From assembly GCF_014648075.1 (NCBI RefSeq), contig NZ_BMQK01000014.1, positions 124,001-188,000 on the forward strand: 64,000 bases of DNA, read 5' to 3'. Of this stretch, positions 16,350 to 24,700 are shown in pieces. Source of the DNA: Streptomyces ruber (lineage in GTDB: Bacteria; Actinomycetota; Actinomycetes; Streptomycetales; Streptomycetaceae). Position numbers and translations under genes: made by a program. A model generated the notes under the pieces. It was not told where the DNA came from, ran no database searches, and saw only the letters and a list, made by a program, of their open reading frames with translations. Numbering within the stretch: the stretch's first letter is position 1; each line of letters begins with the position of its first letter.

Positions 16350-17564
16350 ATGCATTCCTTGCACCGCAGCACTTCCGGTTTGACGCGACGCACCACTCTG
16401 AACACGGCCGCCGCCGCGGTGGCCGGACTGGCGCTGGGGTCCACCCAGGCCGCCGCACTCGGCGGGGACGGACGGTCCACCGCCGCCGACGCCCCCTCCG
16501 GCGACAGCGGCAGACAGGCGCGGTTCCCCACCACCCGGGTGCGGCGTGCCGCCGGTGCCGACGCCCTCGGGGCGTCGGTCGACTTCTCCTTCAACTACCT
16601 GAGCGTCGGGTGGACGGGGGTTCCGCGCGGGGGGCAGGTCCGCTTCCGGGGCGCGGACGGCCGGCTGGGCGCCTGGCAGGCGCTGAGCGCCGGGTGCGCC
16701 GCCGGCCCCGACGGCGCGACGCCGGCGGTCCGCCGGGCCGACGGCACGCGCCCGGTCCAGGTGCTGGCCGCGGCCCCCGCCGGAGCACGCGGCTACGAAC
16801 TGCGCGTACCCGACGGTGCCACCGACGTACGGGCCGCCGTCCTGGACACGGCCGGCGGACCGGCCCGTACGGTCCACGTGCCCGCCGAGCCCCAGTGGTT
16901 GCTGGACGTCCCGTACCTCACCCGCGCCCAATGGGGTGCGGACGAGTCGCTGCGCTTCCTGCCGGACGGCACGGAGAACAGCCCGCCCGCCTACTACCCG
17001 GCGCAGGTGATGACGGTGCACCACACCGCCGGCCTCAACGGCGACCCCGACCCGGCGGCCACCGTCCGCGCCGTCTACGCCCAGCACGCGGTCGTCAACG
17101 ACTGGGGGGACATCGGGTACCACTTCCTGGTCGACGAGGCCGGTGTGATCTACGAGGGCCGCTGGTCCGGGACCGACGGGATCGCCGCCCACGACGCCGA
17201 GGGCAACCTCGTGACCGGGTTCCACACCGCCGGATACAACTCCGGCAGCCTGGGCGTCGCGCTGCTCGGCACGTACGACAGCGCGACGCCGACCCCGGAG
17301 GCGCGCGCTTCCCTCACGTCGGTGCTGGCCGCGTACGCGAAGTACCACGGGTTCGACGCCCGGGCGAACGTCACCTTCGTCAACCCGGTCAGCGGCGTGA
17401 CGAAGGACAACCCCATGCTCAGCGGTCACCGGGACTGGCTCTCCACCGAGTGCCCCGGCGGTGTCCTCCACGCGGACCTGCCGCGGCTGCGCGAGGACGT
17501 GGTCCGGCGGCAGGCCTACCGCCGCGTGCGGGAGCTGCCGCTGCCGATCCGTCCGCGGCCCTAG
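16350..17564 (+). CDS. Tat-exported N-acetylmuramoyl-L-alanine amidase (PGRP domain)
   Basis: This 404-residue exported protein has a twin-arginine signal (TRRTTLNTAAAAVAGLALG, about 13-31), a beta-rich middle domain and a C-terminal PGRP/amidase_2 domain from about residue 185. Zinc ligands are visible at His224 or His225 (TVHHTAG), His360 (SGHRDW) and Cys368 (ECPG), so the amidase should be active. It would cleave the bond between muramic acid and L-Ala in peptidoglycan. AAGGAAGAG precedes the ATG at 16350. It is monocistronic and ends at a hairpin. Confidence 0.88.
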   Translation: MHSLHRSTSGLTRRTTLNTAAAAVAGLALGSTQAAALGGDGRSTAADAPSGDSGRQARFPTTRVRRAAGADALGASVDFSFNYLSVGWTGVPRGGQVRFRGADGRLGAWQALSAGCAAGPDGATPAVRRADGTRPVQVLAAAPAGARGYELRVPDGATDVRAAVLDTAGGPARTVHVPAEPQWLLDVPYLTRAQWGADESLRFLPDGTENSPPAYYPAQVMTVHHTAGLNGDPDPAATVRAVYAQHAVVNDWGDIGYHFLVDEAGVIYEGRWSGTDGIAAHDAEGNLVTGFHTAGYNSGSLGVALLGTYDSATPTPEARASLTSVLAAYAKYHGFDARANVTFVNPVSGVTKDNPMLSGHRDWLSTECPGGVLHADLPRLREDVVRRQAYRRVRELPLPIRPRP

Positions 17565-17593
17565 TACCGCGGTCCGCCGGCGGCGGGTGCGCC

Positions 17594-17625
17594 GGGGGTC
17601 ACCGGAGTGCGGACCGGTGGCCCCC
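17594..17625. terminator. Bidirectional hairpin between amidase and fur
   Basis: GGGGGTCACCGG pairs with CCGGTGGCCCCC around an 8-nt loop, 29 bp after the amidase stop and abutting the stop codon of the convergent fur-type gene. Confidence 0.6.
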
Positions 17626-18062
17626 TAGGGGCGCTCCGCCGCGTCGCCCGGCTCGGTGCAGGACGGGCAGAGCCCGCGGTAGGTGACCTCGGCCTCGGAG
17701 ACCGTGAAGCCGAAGCGCTGCTCGGCCGGCAGGTCGGCCAGGGGGTCGCCGGTGGGGTGGACGTCGCGGATCGTGCCACAGCCGGAGCACACCAAGTGCT
17801 GGTGCGGATGGTGCGCGTTGGGGTCGTAGAGCTTCGCGCGGCCCTCGGTCGAGACCTCGACGACCTCGCCCAGGGAGACCATCTCGCCCAGGGTGTTGTA
17901 GACGGTGGCGCGGGATATCTCGGGCAACCGCAGAACGGCGCGCGCGTGCACCTCGTCGGCCGTGAGGTGGACGTGGTCGCCGCCGAGGACCTCCGCAACG
18001 ACCCGCCGCTGGGACGTCATCCGCCATCCACGTCCTCGCAGCCGCTCCAGCAGGTCACTCAT
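17625..18062 (-). CDS. furA: Fur-family peroxide/metal-responsive repressor (FurA-like)
   Basis: This 145-residue Fur-family regulator has an N-terminal winged helix (residues about 1-80, with SRATVYNTLGEMVSLGEV), a His-rich metal site (NAHHPHQHLVC) and two CxxC zinc pairs (CSGCG, CPSC). It lies next to and divergent from katG, as FurA-type repressors of catalase-peroxidase often do. It probably represses katG and itself and releases DNA on peroxide. AGGTGA lies 7 nt before the ATG. The divergent layout differs from the co-directional furA-katG arrangement common in actinobacteria. Confidence 0.85.
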   Translation of the reverse strand: MSDLLERLRGRGWRMTSQRRVVAEVLGGDHVHLTADEVHARAVLRLPEISRATVYNTLGEMVSLGEVVEVSTEGRAKLYDPNAHHPHQHLVCSGCGTIRDVHPTGDPLADLPAEQRFGFTVSEAEVTYRGLCPSCTEPGDAAERP

Positions 18063-18150
18063 GTCGGTTCACCTATTCGGGGGTTCGATGGCGCACGAAG
18101 TCTACGGACGAGGGCGGCCATGTCAACGGACTGCGGGATTGGCCCACTTC

Positions 18151-18178
18151 TTGACTTGGACTCTGTCAATCGTAGGAT
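18151..18178 (+). promoter_or_regulatory. katG promoter with internal inverted repeat
   Basis: TTGACT (18151-18156) and TAGGAT (18173-18178) are 16 nt apart. TTGAC at 18151 and GTCAA at 18165-18169 form an inverted repeat over the -35 and spacer, a plausible Fur-type operator. The 5' leader to the katG ATG is about 270 nt and contains nothing else I recognise. Confidence 0.6.
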
Positions 18179-18455
18179 CTGTTCCGGCACCCGCCAAGGG
18201 ACACGGGACTTCAGGACGGCAGGAGACGAAGCGATCGCCTTAGTCGTATCTCTCCTCTCCCTCCGCCGGCCGTGCCGCAGCCCCCTCAGGCGCTCGTCAC
18301 GGCAGGGCTCGTACGCCGCACCACCCCGCCGGTCCCCGACGGGCATGTGTCCGCGCGCCGAGGCCGAGGCCACCGCTCCGGCGTCCCGCTCCCGCACCAC
18401 CGCCGCCACCGGCACCCACCCAGCACCGTGACCCGCCTGGTCCGGAAGGATTCCC

Positions 18456-20693
18456 ATGTCTGAGAACCACGACGCCATCGTCACCGATCCCAAAACGGGC
18501 ACGGAGAGCGCGGGTGGCTGCCCCGTCGCGCACACGGCGCGCGCCCCGCACCCGACGCAGGGCGGCGGCAACCGCCAGTGGTGGCCGGAGCGGCTGAACC
18601 TGAAGATCCTGGCCAAGAACCCGGCCGTGGCCGACCCGATGGACGAGGACTTCGACTACGCCGAGGCGTTCCAGGCCCTCGACCTCGCGGCCGTGAAGCG
18701 GGACATCGCGGAGGTGCTGACCACCTCGCAGGACTGGTGGCCGGCCGACTTCGGGCACTACGGCCCGCTGATGATCCGTATGGCCTGGCACAGCGCCGGC
18801 ACCTACCGGATCAGCGACGGCCGCGGCGGCGCCGGCGCCGGCCAGCAGCGCTTCGCCCCGCTCAACAGCTGGCCGGACAACGGCAACCTGGACAAGGCCC
18901 GCCGTCTGCTGTGGCCGGTGAAGAAGAAGTACGGCAAGTCCATCTCCTGGGCCGACCTCATGATCCTCACGGGCAACGTCGCCCTGGAGTCGATGGGCGC
19001 GAAGACCTTCGGCTTCGCCGGCGGCCGTGTGGACGTGTGGGAGCCCGAGGACGACGTCTACTGGGGCCCCGAGACCACCTGGCTCGGCGACGAGCGCTAC
19101 ACCGGTGACCGCGAGCTGGAGGAGCCCCTCGGTGCGGTCCAGATGGGTCTGATCTACGTCAACCCCGAGGGCCCGAACGGCAATCCGGACCCGCTGGCCT
19201 CCGCCCGCGACATCCGCGAGACGTTCCGCCGCATGGCGATGAACGACGAGGAGACCGTCGCCCTGATCGCCGGCGGCCACACCTTCGGCAAGACGCACGG
19301 CGCCGGCCCGGCCGACCACGTCGGCGCCGACCCGGAGGCCGCCGGCCTCGAGGAGCAGGGCCTGGGCTGGCGGAACACCTTCGGCACCGGCAAGGGCGCG
19401 GACGCCATCACCTCCGGTCTCGAGGTCACCTGGACCAGCACGCCCACCCAGTGGAGCATGGGCTTCTTCGAGAACCTGTTCGGCTACGAGTGGGAGCTCA
19501 CCGAGAGCCCGGCCGGCGCCAAGCAGTGGAAGCCGAAGGACGGCGCGGGCGAGGGCACCGTCCCGCACGCCCACGACGCCACGAAGAAGATCGCCCCGGC
19601 GATGCTCACCGCCGACCTGGCGCTCCGCTTCGACCCCGTCTACGAGGAGATCTCCCGCCGCTTCTGGCAGAACCCGGACCAGTTCGCGGACGCCTTCGCG
19701 CGCGCCTGGTTCAAGCTGACCCACCGTGACATGGGCCCGAAGTCGCTGTACCTCGGCCCGGAGGTGCCCGAGGAGACCCTGCTCTGGCAGGACCCGCTGC
19801 CGGAGCGCGAGGGCGAGCTGATCGACGCGGACGACATCGCGGCGCTGAAGGCCAAGCTCCTCGACTCGGGGCTGACCGTCTCCCAGCTGGTGAGCACCGC
19901 GTGGGCGTCGGCCTCCACGTTCCGCGGCAGCGACAAGCGCGGCGGTGCCAACGGCGCCCGCATCCGCCTGGAGCCGCAGCGGAACTGGGAGGTCAACAAC
20001 CCCGACCAGCTCGCGCTCGTCCTGCGCACCCTGGAGAGCGTCCAGCAGGAGTTCAACGCGGGCGCCGGCGAGAAGAAGGTCTCCCTGGCCGACCTGATCG
20101 TGCTCGGCGGCTCCGCGGCCGTGGAGAAGGCCGCCAAGGACGCCGGGTACGACATCGAGGTGCCCTTCACCCCGGGCCGGGTCGACGCGGCCGACGAGCA
20201 CACCGACGCGGAGTCCTTCGCCGCGCTGGAGCCCAGGGCCGACGGCTTCCGCAACTTCTACGGCAAGGGCAACCGCCTGCCGGCCGAGTACCTGCTGGTC
20301 GACCGGGCCAACCTGCTCACGCTGAGCGCCCCGGAGATGACCGTCCTGGTCGGCGGCCTGCGCGTGCTGGGTGCGAACTACGACGGTTCGAAGACCGGTG
20401 TCCTCACCGAGAACCCGGGCACGCTGACGAACGACTTCTTCGTCAACCTGCTCGACATGGGCACCGCCTGGAGCTCGACGTCCGAGGACCAGTCCGCGTT
20501 CGAGGGCCGCGACCGTGCCACCGGCGAGGTCAAGTGGACCGGCACCCGGGCCGACCTGGTGTTCGGTTCCAACTCCGAGCTGCGCGCCGTCGCCGAGGTG
20601 TACGCGAGCGACGACGCCGAGGAGAAGTTCGCCAGGGACTTCGTCGCGGCGTGGAGCAAGGTCATGGACCTGGACCGGTTCGACCTGGTCTGA
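18456..20693 (+). CDS. katG: Catalase-peroxidase
   Basis: This 745-residue bifunctional heme enzyme destroys hydrogen peroxide. Distal residues Arg108, Trp111 and His112 (MIRMAWHSAGTYR), the Trp111-Tyr234-Met260 crosslink partners (GLIYVNPEGPNG; RRMAMNDEE) and proximal His275 (GGHTFGKTHG) are all intact, so both activities are expected. The two-domain length is full. The weaker C-terminal domain begins near residue 430. It is transcribed away from the Fur-type gene and ends before a large hairpin. Confidence 0.97.
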   Translation: MSENHDAIVTDPKTGTESAGGCPVAHTARAPHPTQGGGNRQWWPERLNLKILAKNPAVADPMDEDFDYAEAFQALDLAAVKRDIAEVLTTSQDWWPADFGHYGPLMIRMAWHSAGTYRISDGRGGAGAGQQRFAPLNSWPDNGNLDKARRLLWPVKKKYGKSISWADLMILTGNVALESMGAKTFGFAGGRVDVWEPEDDVYWGPETTWLGDERYTGDRELEEPLGAVQMGLIYVNPEGPNGNPDPLASARDIRETFRRMAMNDEETVALIAGGHTFGKTHGAGPADHVGADPEAAGLEEQGLGWRNTFGTGKGADAITSGLEVTWTSTPTQWSMGFFENLFGYEWELTESPAGAKQWKPKDGAGEGTVPHAHDATKKIAPAMLTADLALRFDPVYEEISRRFWQNPDQFADAFARAWFKLTHRDMGPKSLYLGPEVPEETLLWQDPLPEREGELIDADDIAALKAKLLDSGLTVSQLVSTAWASASTFRGSDKRGGANGARIRLEPQRNWEVNNPDQLALVLRTLESVQQEFNAGAGEKKVSLADLIVLGGSAAVEKAAKDAGYDIEVPFTPGRVDAADEHTDAESFAALEPRADGFRNFYGKGNRLPAEYLLVDRANLLTLSAPEMTVLVGGLRVLGANYDGSKTGVLTENPGTLTNDFFVNLLDMGTAWSSTSEDQSAFEGRDRATGEVKWTGTRADLVFGSNSELRAVAEVYASDDAEEKFARDFVAAWSKVMDLDRFDLV

Positions 20694-20773
20694 TGCGTCG
20701 GATATCTGATCTGTCGGACCTCTGGTGCGTCGGATCCTGAGGCATCGGGCTCCGACGCCCGACGTCCGGCGGT

Positions 20774-20812
20774 GACGCCCGGGCCGGCCGCGCGCCGGCC
20801 GGCCCGGGCGTC
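20774..20812. terminator. Large bidirectional hairpin terminator after katG
   Basis: GACGCCCGGGCCGGC and GCCGGCCCGGGCGTC form a perfect 15-bp stem with a GC-rich loop, between the katG stop and the stop of the convergent membrane-protein gene. Confidence 0.75.
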
Positions 20813-20839
20813 CGCTCGTCACCCCGGCCGGCCCGGCGC

Positions 20840-21901
20840 TCACTCCGCGGCGTGCGCCGGCCGGGCGTCGCGGCCGCCGGGGTGCCGGTGCCGCCACGTC
20901 CAGAACACCACGCACGACACCAGCGCCCAGCCCGTCAGCACGAGGAACGGGAAGGCGTGCTGGTGCCCGGGGAAGTACACCGCCGTGTGCTGGGCGTTGA
21001 CGGAGGCGCCCGGCGGCAGCCACTTGCCGATCTCGCCGAGCGGCGAGGGCAGCAGCGGCCAGGACACCGCCCCGCCCGAGGAGGGGTTGCCGAGCAGCAC
21101 CATCAGCCCCCACGTCGGCAGCATCGCCCAGCGGCCGAAGAGGGTGTTGAACATGGTGAAGACCATGCCGCTGGTGAACATGGTGAAGGCGAGGATCGCC
21201 CACGACTCGGCGAAGGGCAGGTCGAGCGCCCCCAGCAGCCAGTCCACCACCGCGGCGATGGCGAACGCGCCGAGCATGCTGTAGGCGGCCGTGTAGGCGA
21301 CCCGTTCGAGCGGGGTGAGCGCCCTCGCGTGCACGCTGAGCTGGATCGCGCCGACGAAGCCGATGATCACGGCGGCCAGCGAGATGTAGAAGATGGCCAG
21401 GCCGCGCGGGTCCCCCTCCTGCAGGGGCTTGACGTCCTCGACGGTGACCGAGATCCCGGTCTCCCTGCCCACGGCGGCCGCCGCGTCGCCCAGTACCTGG
21501 GCCACCGTGGCGCCCGAGGCGCCGGAGAGCCGCACGTCGACGGAACGGCCGTCCTTCCCCACGTCGAAGACGGCGAAGACCTTCTGGCTGTCGATCGCCT
21601 TCAGGGCCTGCTCCGCGGTGTCGTACGGATGCACCTTCACCGAGGCGTTGAGCGCCTTCTCCATGCCGTCGAGGAACGTGTCGCCGGGATCCCCCCGGTG
21701 GTCGCCCACGACCGCGGCGGGGATCGAGTGCGGGGTGGGGTTGGCCATGGAGTAGGTGTAGGAGCCGGCGAAGAGGCCGGCGGCCGCCGCCAGGATGAGC
21801 ATGAGCACGGTGGCGGGCAGGAAGGGCGACTCCTTGAACCTCGCCCACCGCTGCTCACGCGTCGGAGGCTTCCCGTGAACACCATGTGACATGTCGGACA
21901 T
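20840..21901 (-). CDS. DUF3533/YhgE-like ABC-2-type membrane protein
   Basis: This 353-residue membrane protein has one N-terminal helix (about 28-48), a large extracytoplasmic loop (about 50-170) and five or six C-terminal helices. This is the layout of YhgE/Pip and DUF3533 proteins, related to ABC-2 exporter permeases. The loop contains AAVVGDHRGDPGDTF and LKAIDSQKVFAVFDV, typical of these families. Function is unknown; such proteins are linked to export or envelope processes. An in-frame ATG four codons in (MSHGVHG) is an alternative start. It stands alone with no ATPase or regulator beside it. Confidence 0.7.
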   Translation of the reverse strand: MSDMSHGVHGKPPTREQRWARFKESPFLPATVLMLILAAAAGLFAGSYTYSMANPTPHSIPAAVVGDHRGDPGDTFLDGMEKALNASVKVHPYDTAEQALKAIDSQKVFAVFDVGKDGRSVDVRLSGASGATVAQVLGDAAAAVGRETGISVTVEDVKPLQEGDPRGLAIFYISLAAVIIGFVGAIQLSVHARALTPLERVAYTAAYSMLGAFAIAAVVDWLLGALDLPFAESWAILAFTMFTSGMVFTMFNTLFGRWAMLPTWGLMVLLGNPSSGGAVSWPLLPSPLGEIGKWLPPGASVNAQHTAVYFPGHQHAFPFLVLTGWALVSCVVFWTWRHRHPGGRDARPAHAAE

Positions 21902-22095
21902 GGGTCATACGTTAGCTTTCGTGGTCGAGTATCGGACACAGGGTCGCCCTCGCACCCGGCGGCGTGCCGTTCGGGGACCCGGGCGCGGCCGGGTCGGTGA
22001 GTGGCCGTCAGGGGTTGGAACGTGCCACCGGCCGGCGCCCCGGGGGGCGCCGGCCGACGGATGTCCGCGGTGCGTCGCGGTGAGGAGAAGCCGGG

Positions 22096-22992
22096 TCAGC
22101 TCCGCTGCTGGGTCCGCCCCTGACCCTGTTCGAGGGCCTTGCCGGTCATGTCGGTCACCTCGCCCGCCGGGGGCGCCTCCGCCTCGACCTCCGTGCCGAA
22201 GTCGGTGAACTCCACGACGGTGCGCACCTTGGCCTCCTGCGGCGAGGCCGAGGAGCCGGCGGCCGACTGCTCCGACGAGGCGGCCGGGACCTTGACGGTC
22301 ATGTCCATCTGCTGGCGGCGGATGCGGCCCTCGTCGTCCAGCCACACGTCCATGGGCAGGGTCCCGCCGACCTGCCGGCTCAGCTCCGCGCCGTTGGGCA
22401 GCTCGTTGACGTCGACGTTCACGCGGTAGCGCGTGGTGTCGACCCCGCCGACCTTCTCCGTCCCCTTCTCGGCCACGTCCTTGTCGGAGATCGCCTTGGC
22501 GAACGCCGCGGAGTCGGCCGGGTTGCTGACGGTCTGGCCGCCTCCGCCCTGCTGCGCGGCGGCCTTCTCCAGGTCGATCTTGATCCAGGGCTTGCCGCCC
22601 GATCCCTGCTGCTCGGGCATCTTCTGGTACAGGACCTGGTCGACCACCCGCTGCTCGATCTCCTGGCCCTGCGCGGTGACGGTCATGACGCTGTCCCCCT
22701 CGGACAGGTCGATGGTGCCCTCCCCGTCGACGGTGACCGACTGGCCCTGAGCGGAGGTCACCACGCGCATCGTCATCCGCGCGGTGTCCTCCTCGGCCGT
22801 CTTGTCGTAGGCGGAGCGCACCGCCTGGGTGCCCTGCTCCCGGGCGCCCGCGCTCTCGCTCGCGGAAGCGCTCCCGGCGTTCCCGGCGTCGTCCGCGGAG
22901 TCGCCGTCGCCGCACGCCACCAGCACCGTGCCCGCGAGGACGCCGGCGACGGTCAACGTACCGACCCTCTTGCCGCTGCCCGTCCTGGCCAT
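22096..22992 (-). CDS. Secreted lipoprotein, LppX/LolA-like fold
   Basis: This 298-residue protein has a short signal peptide ending in the lipobox VLVACGDG. The mature part has alternating beta strands such as ARMTMRVVTSAQGQSVTVDGEGTI and MDVWLDDEGRIRRQQMDMTV, the pattern of the LppX/LprAFG and LolA-type lipid-binding superfamily, which cradle lipid in a half-barrel. Cargo is unknown. GGAG lies 8 nt before the ATG at 22992. A Ser/Ala/Gln-rich insert (about 240-255) interrupts the last strands. No transporter gene is adjacent. Confidence 0.7.
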   Translation of the reverse strand: MARTGSGKRVGTLTVAGVLAGTVLVACGDGDSADDAGNAGSASASESAGAREQGTQAVRSAYDKTAEEDTARMTMRVVTSAQGQSVTVDGEGTIDLSEGDSVMTVTAQGQEIEQRVVDQVLYQKMPEQQGSGGKPWIKIDLEKAAAQQGGGGQTVSNPADSAAFAKAISDKDVAEKGTEKVGGVDTTRYRVNVDVNELPNGAELSRQVGGTLPMDVWLDDEGRIRRQQMDMTVKVPAASSEQSAAGSSASPQEAKVRTVVEFTDFGTEVEAEAPPAGEVTDMTGKALEQGQGRTQQRS

Positions 22993-23164
22993 TGCACCAT
23001 CTCCTTCCGGACTGTCACCGGCCCCCCTCGGCACCGGTCCGCTGCTCCAAGTGCCCCTGATGCACATGAACACACCTGAACGCCTCTGATTCGTACCGGA
23101 GTTCGGCGTGCGTGATGTGCGCGACGGGAGGGGGCGAAGCGGCGGTACCGGGCACCTGGAGCGG

Positions 23165-23968
23165 ATGGGTGTCTCGCTCGCGCCGGCCTCGGCCGCCTGC
23201 TACGGCGTCGTCGACTTCGCCGGCGGACTGCTGTCCCGCCGGGTCCACTTCGCCGTGGCCGCCTTCCCGGGGCAGGCCGGCAGTCTGCTGCTCGCGCTGC
23301 CGGCCGCATCCCTGGTGCCCGCGGAGGCGGTCCGGTCCGCGGACGTGACCTGGGGAGCGCTGTCCGGCGCCGGCAGTGCCGTGGCGATGCTGTTCCTCAA
23401 CCGCGGCCTGAGCCGTGGCGCCATGAGCGTCGTGGTCCCCGTGAGTGCCGTCACCGGAGTGGCGCTGTCGGTGGTCCGCGGTGCGTTCTTCCCGGGGACC
23501 GGCCCTCCCTGCCGGCCTGGCCGGGCATCTGCGTCACCGTGCCCGCGCTGTGGCTGGTGTCCGGCGGCCGTACCGGACGGGCTGATCGCCGGCCTGGGAG
23601 TGGCCGTGCAGTACACCGGGCTCGCCCAGGCCGACCCGGCGAGCGGTCTGTGGCCCGTGGCCGCCGGACGGGTCGTCGCGGTCCTGGTGCTCCTGCCGAG
23701 CGCGGGACGGCACGCCGCGGAGTTCCGGCAGCCCGTCAGGACACCGGGGCGGGCGGTGCTGATCGGGGCGGGTGCGGCCCTCGCCCTGATCCTCTGCCTC
23801 TGGTCCACCCGGACGCAGATGCTGGCCGTCGCGGTCGTCGTCGCCTCGCTGTACCCGGCCGTCCCGACGGTGCTCGGCCTCGCGGCGCTGCACGAGAGGG
23901 TCACGAGGGCGCGGACGGCCGGCCTGGTGAGCGCTGCCGTCGCCGTCGTCCTGCTGGGTCCGGGGTGA
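23165..23968 (+). CDS. EamA-family transporter, probably frame-damaged
   Basis: This DMT/EamA-superfamily transporter has repeats typical of ten-helix carriers (AACYGVVDFAGGLLSRR; GLIAGLGVAVQYTGLAQADP). The reading frame stays open for 267 residues. Between about 23497 and 23570, however, the natural sequence (RPSLPAWPGICVTVPALWLV) is found one frame over, while this frame reads an unlikely Pro/Cys/Arg-rich stretch. Two compensating single-base shifts therefore seem to have replaced roughly one membrane helix. Either this is sequencing error in G-runs or a crippled protein. The ATG at 23165 fits homolog starts. Substrate unknown. Confidence 0.6.
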   Translation: MGVSLAPASAACYGVVDFAGGLLSRRVHFAVAAFPGQAGSLLLALPAASLVPAEAVRSADVTWGALSGAGSAVAMLFLNRGLSRGAMSVVVPVSAVTGVALSVVRGAFFPGTGPPCRPGRASASPCPRCGWCPAAVPDGLIAGLGVAVQYTGLAQADPASGLWPVAAGRVVAVLVLLPSAGRHAAEFRQPVRTPGRAVLIGAGAALALILCLWSTRTQMLAVAVVVASLYPAVPTVLGLAALHERVTRARTAGLVSAAVAVVLLGPG

Positions 23969-23983
23969 CGCGAGGTCGTCCGG

Positions 23984-24394
23984 TCAGCCGCGGGCGGCTT
24001 CACCCTCCTCCAGGCGGGCCCGCAGCGTCGCGGCGAAGTCCTCGGCGCGTGCCAGTTGTACCTGCAGTTCCTCGATCTTCCGGGCGGCCACGGCCTCGTA
24101 CCGCCGTACGCGCTCCAGCAGGGCGTCGCGCTCGTCCCCGCCCGGCCCGCCCGGGGCGTCGAGCCGGTCCGTGGCCTCCAGCAGGTCGCGCATCTCGTCC
24201 AGGGAGAAGCCCAGCGGCTTCATACGGCGGATGACCATGAGGCGGGCGACGTCGGACTCGGTGTAGAGGCGGAAACCGCCCTGTGAGCGGGCCGAGGGGA
24301 TGACCAGGCCGGTCTCCTCGTAGTGCCGGATGGTGCGCAGGGACAGCTCCGTCCGCGCGGCGACCTCACCGATCTGCATGTGCTTGCTGTCCAC
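23984..24394 (-). CDS. MerR-family transcriptional regulator
   Basis: This 136-residue protein has a MerR winged-helix start (MQIGEVAARTELSLRTIRHYEETGLV, from residue 6) and a long C-terminal coiled coil (ERVRRYEAVAARKIEELQVQLARAE) for dimerisation. There are no conserved cysteines, so it is not a classical metal sensor. It is divergent from a SulP transporter and a perfect 20-bp palindrome lies between them, so it probably twists that promoter open in response to an unknown ligand. The start may be this GTG or the ATG at 24379. Confidence 0.85.
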   Translation of the reverse strand: MDSKHMQIGEVAARTELSLRTIRHYEETGLVIPSARSQGGFRLYTESDVARLMVIRRMKPLGFSLDEMRDLLEATDRLDAPGGPGGDERDALLERVRRYEAVAARKIEELQVQLARAEDFAATLRARLEEGEAARG

Positions 24395-24420
24395 GCCCTT
24401 GGCCTCGGCCTTCCTGCTGT

Positions 24421-24451
24421 TCCATACCTACCCTAACGTTAGGGTAGAGTT
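24421..24451 (+). promoter_or_regulatory. MerR-type operator/promoter of the SulP gene
   Basis: The perfect palindrome CTACCCTAACGTTAGGGTAG (24429-24448) lies between a weak -35 (TTCCAT, 24421) and a -10 (TAGAGT, 24446). The 19-nt spacer is the over-long spacing that MerR activators correct. The region from here to the transporter start (about 250 nt) holds no clear gene. Confidence 0.65.
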
Positions 24452-24700
24452 CCTGGTGTCGACGGCTCGTGACCGCTCGACCCGACGAACCACCGCAGGA
24501 GAAGAGCGTACGCATGTCCCAGGTGTCCGCCGCCTGCCCGCCCTGACGCTCGGCCCCGACGCGCCCCGCTCCGCCCCGTGTACCGGCGCCCGGCCCGCGT
24601 CCACCGACAGCAACCGACATCTCGCGGCGGGACCGGCCCGGTCCCGCGCGTCCTTCCCGTGCGCCCCGGCCCGTCGGCGGGGTGCGCCCGAACACGACAG

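Noticed and set aside
18272..18463. Small ORF in the katG leader
   Set aside because: Overlaps the katG start, lacks an RBS, and has no resemblance to leader peptides.
18297..21848. A 1183-codon open frame antisense to katG
   Set aside because: Shadow of a high-GC gene: composition is an Arg/Val/Gly/Asp-rich mirror of katG codons, no RBS or family motif. The real genes are katG and the 20840-21901 membrane protein.
22021..22095. GGCGCCCCGGGGGGCGCC-like hairpin near 22035 as a terminator for the DUF3533 gene
   Set aside because: It lies upstream of that gene's start, not after its stop. It could end the lipoprotein gene (stop at 22096), but the stem is imperfect and I did not list it.
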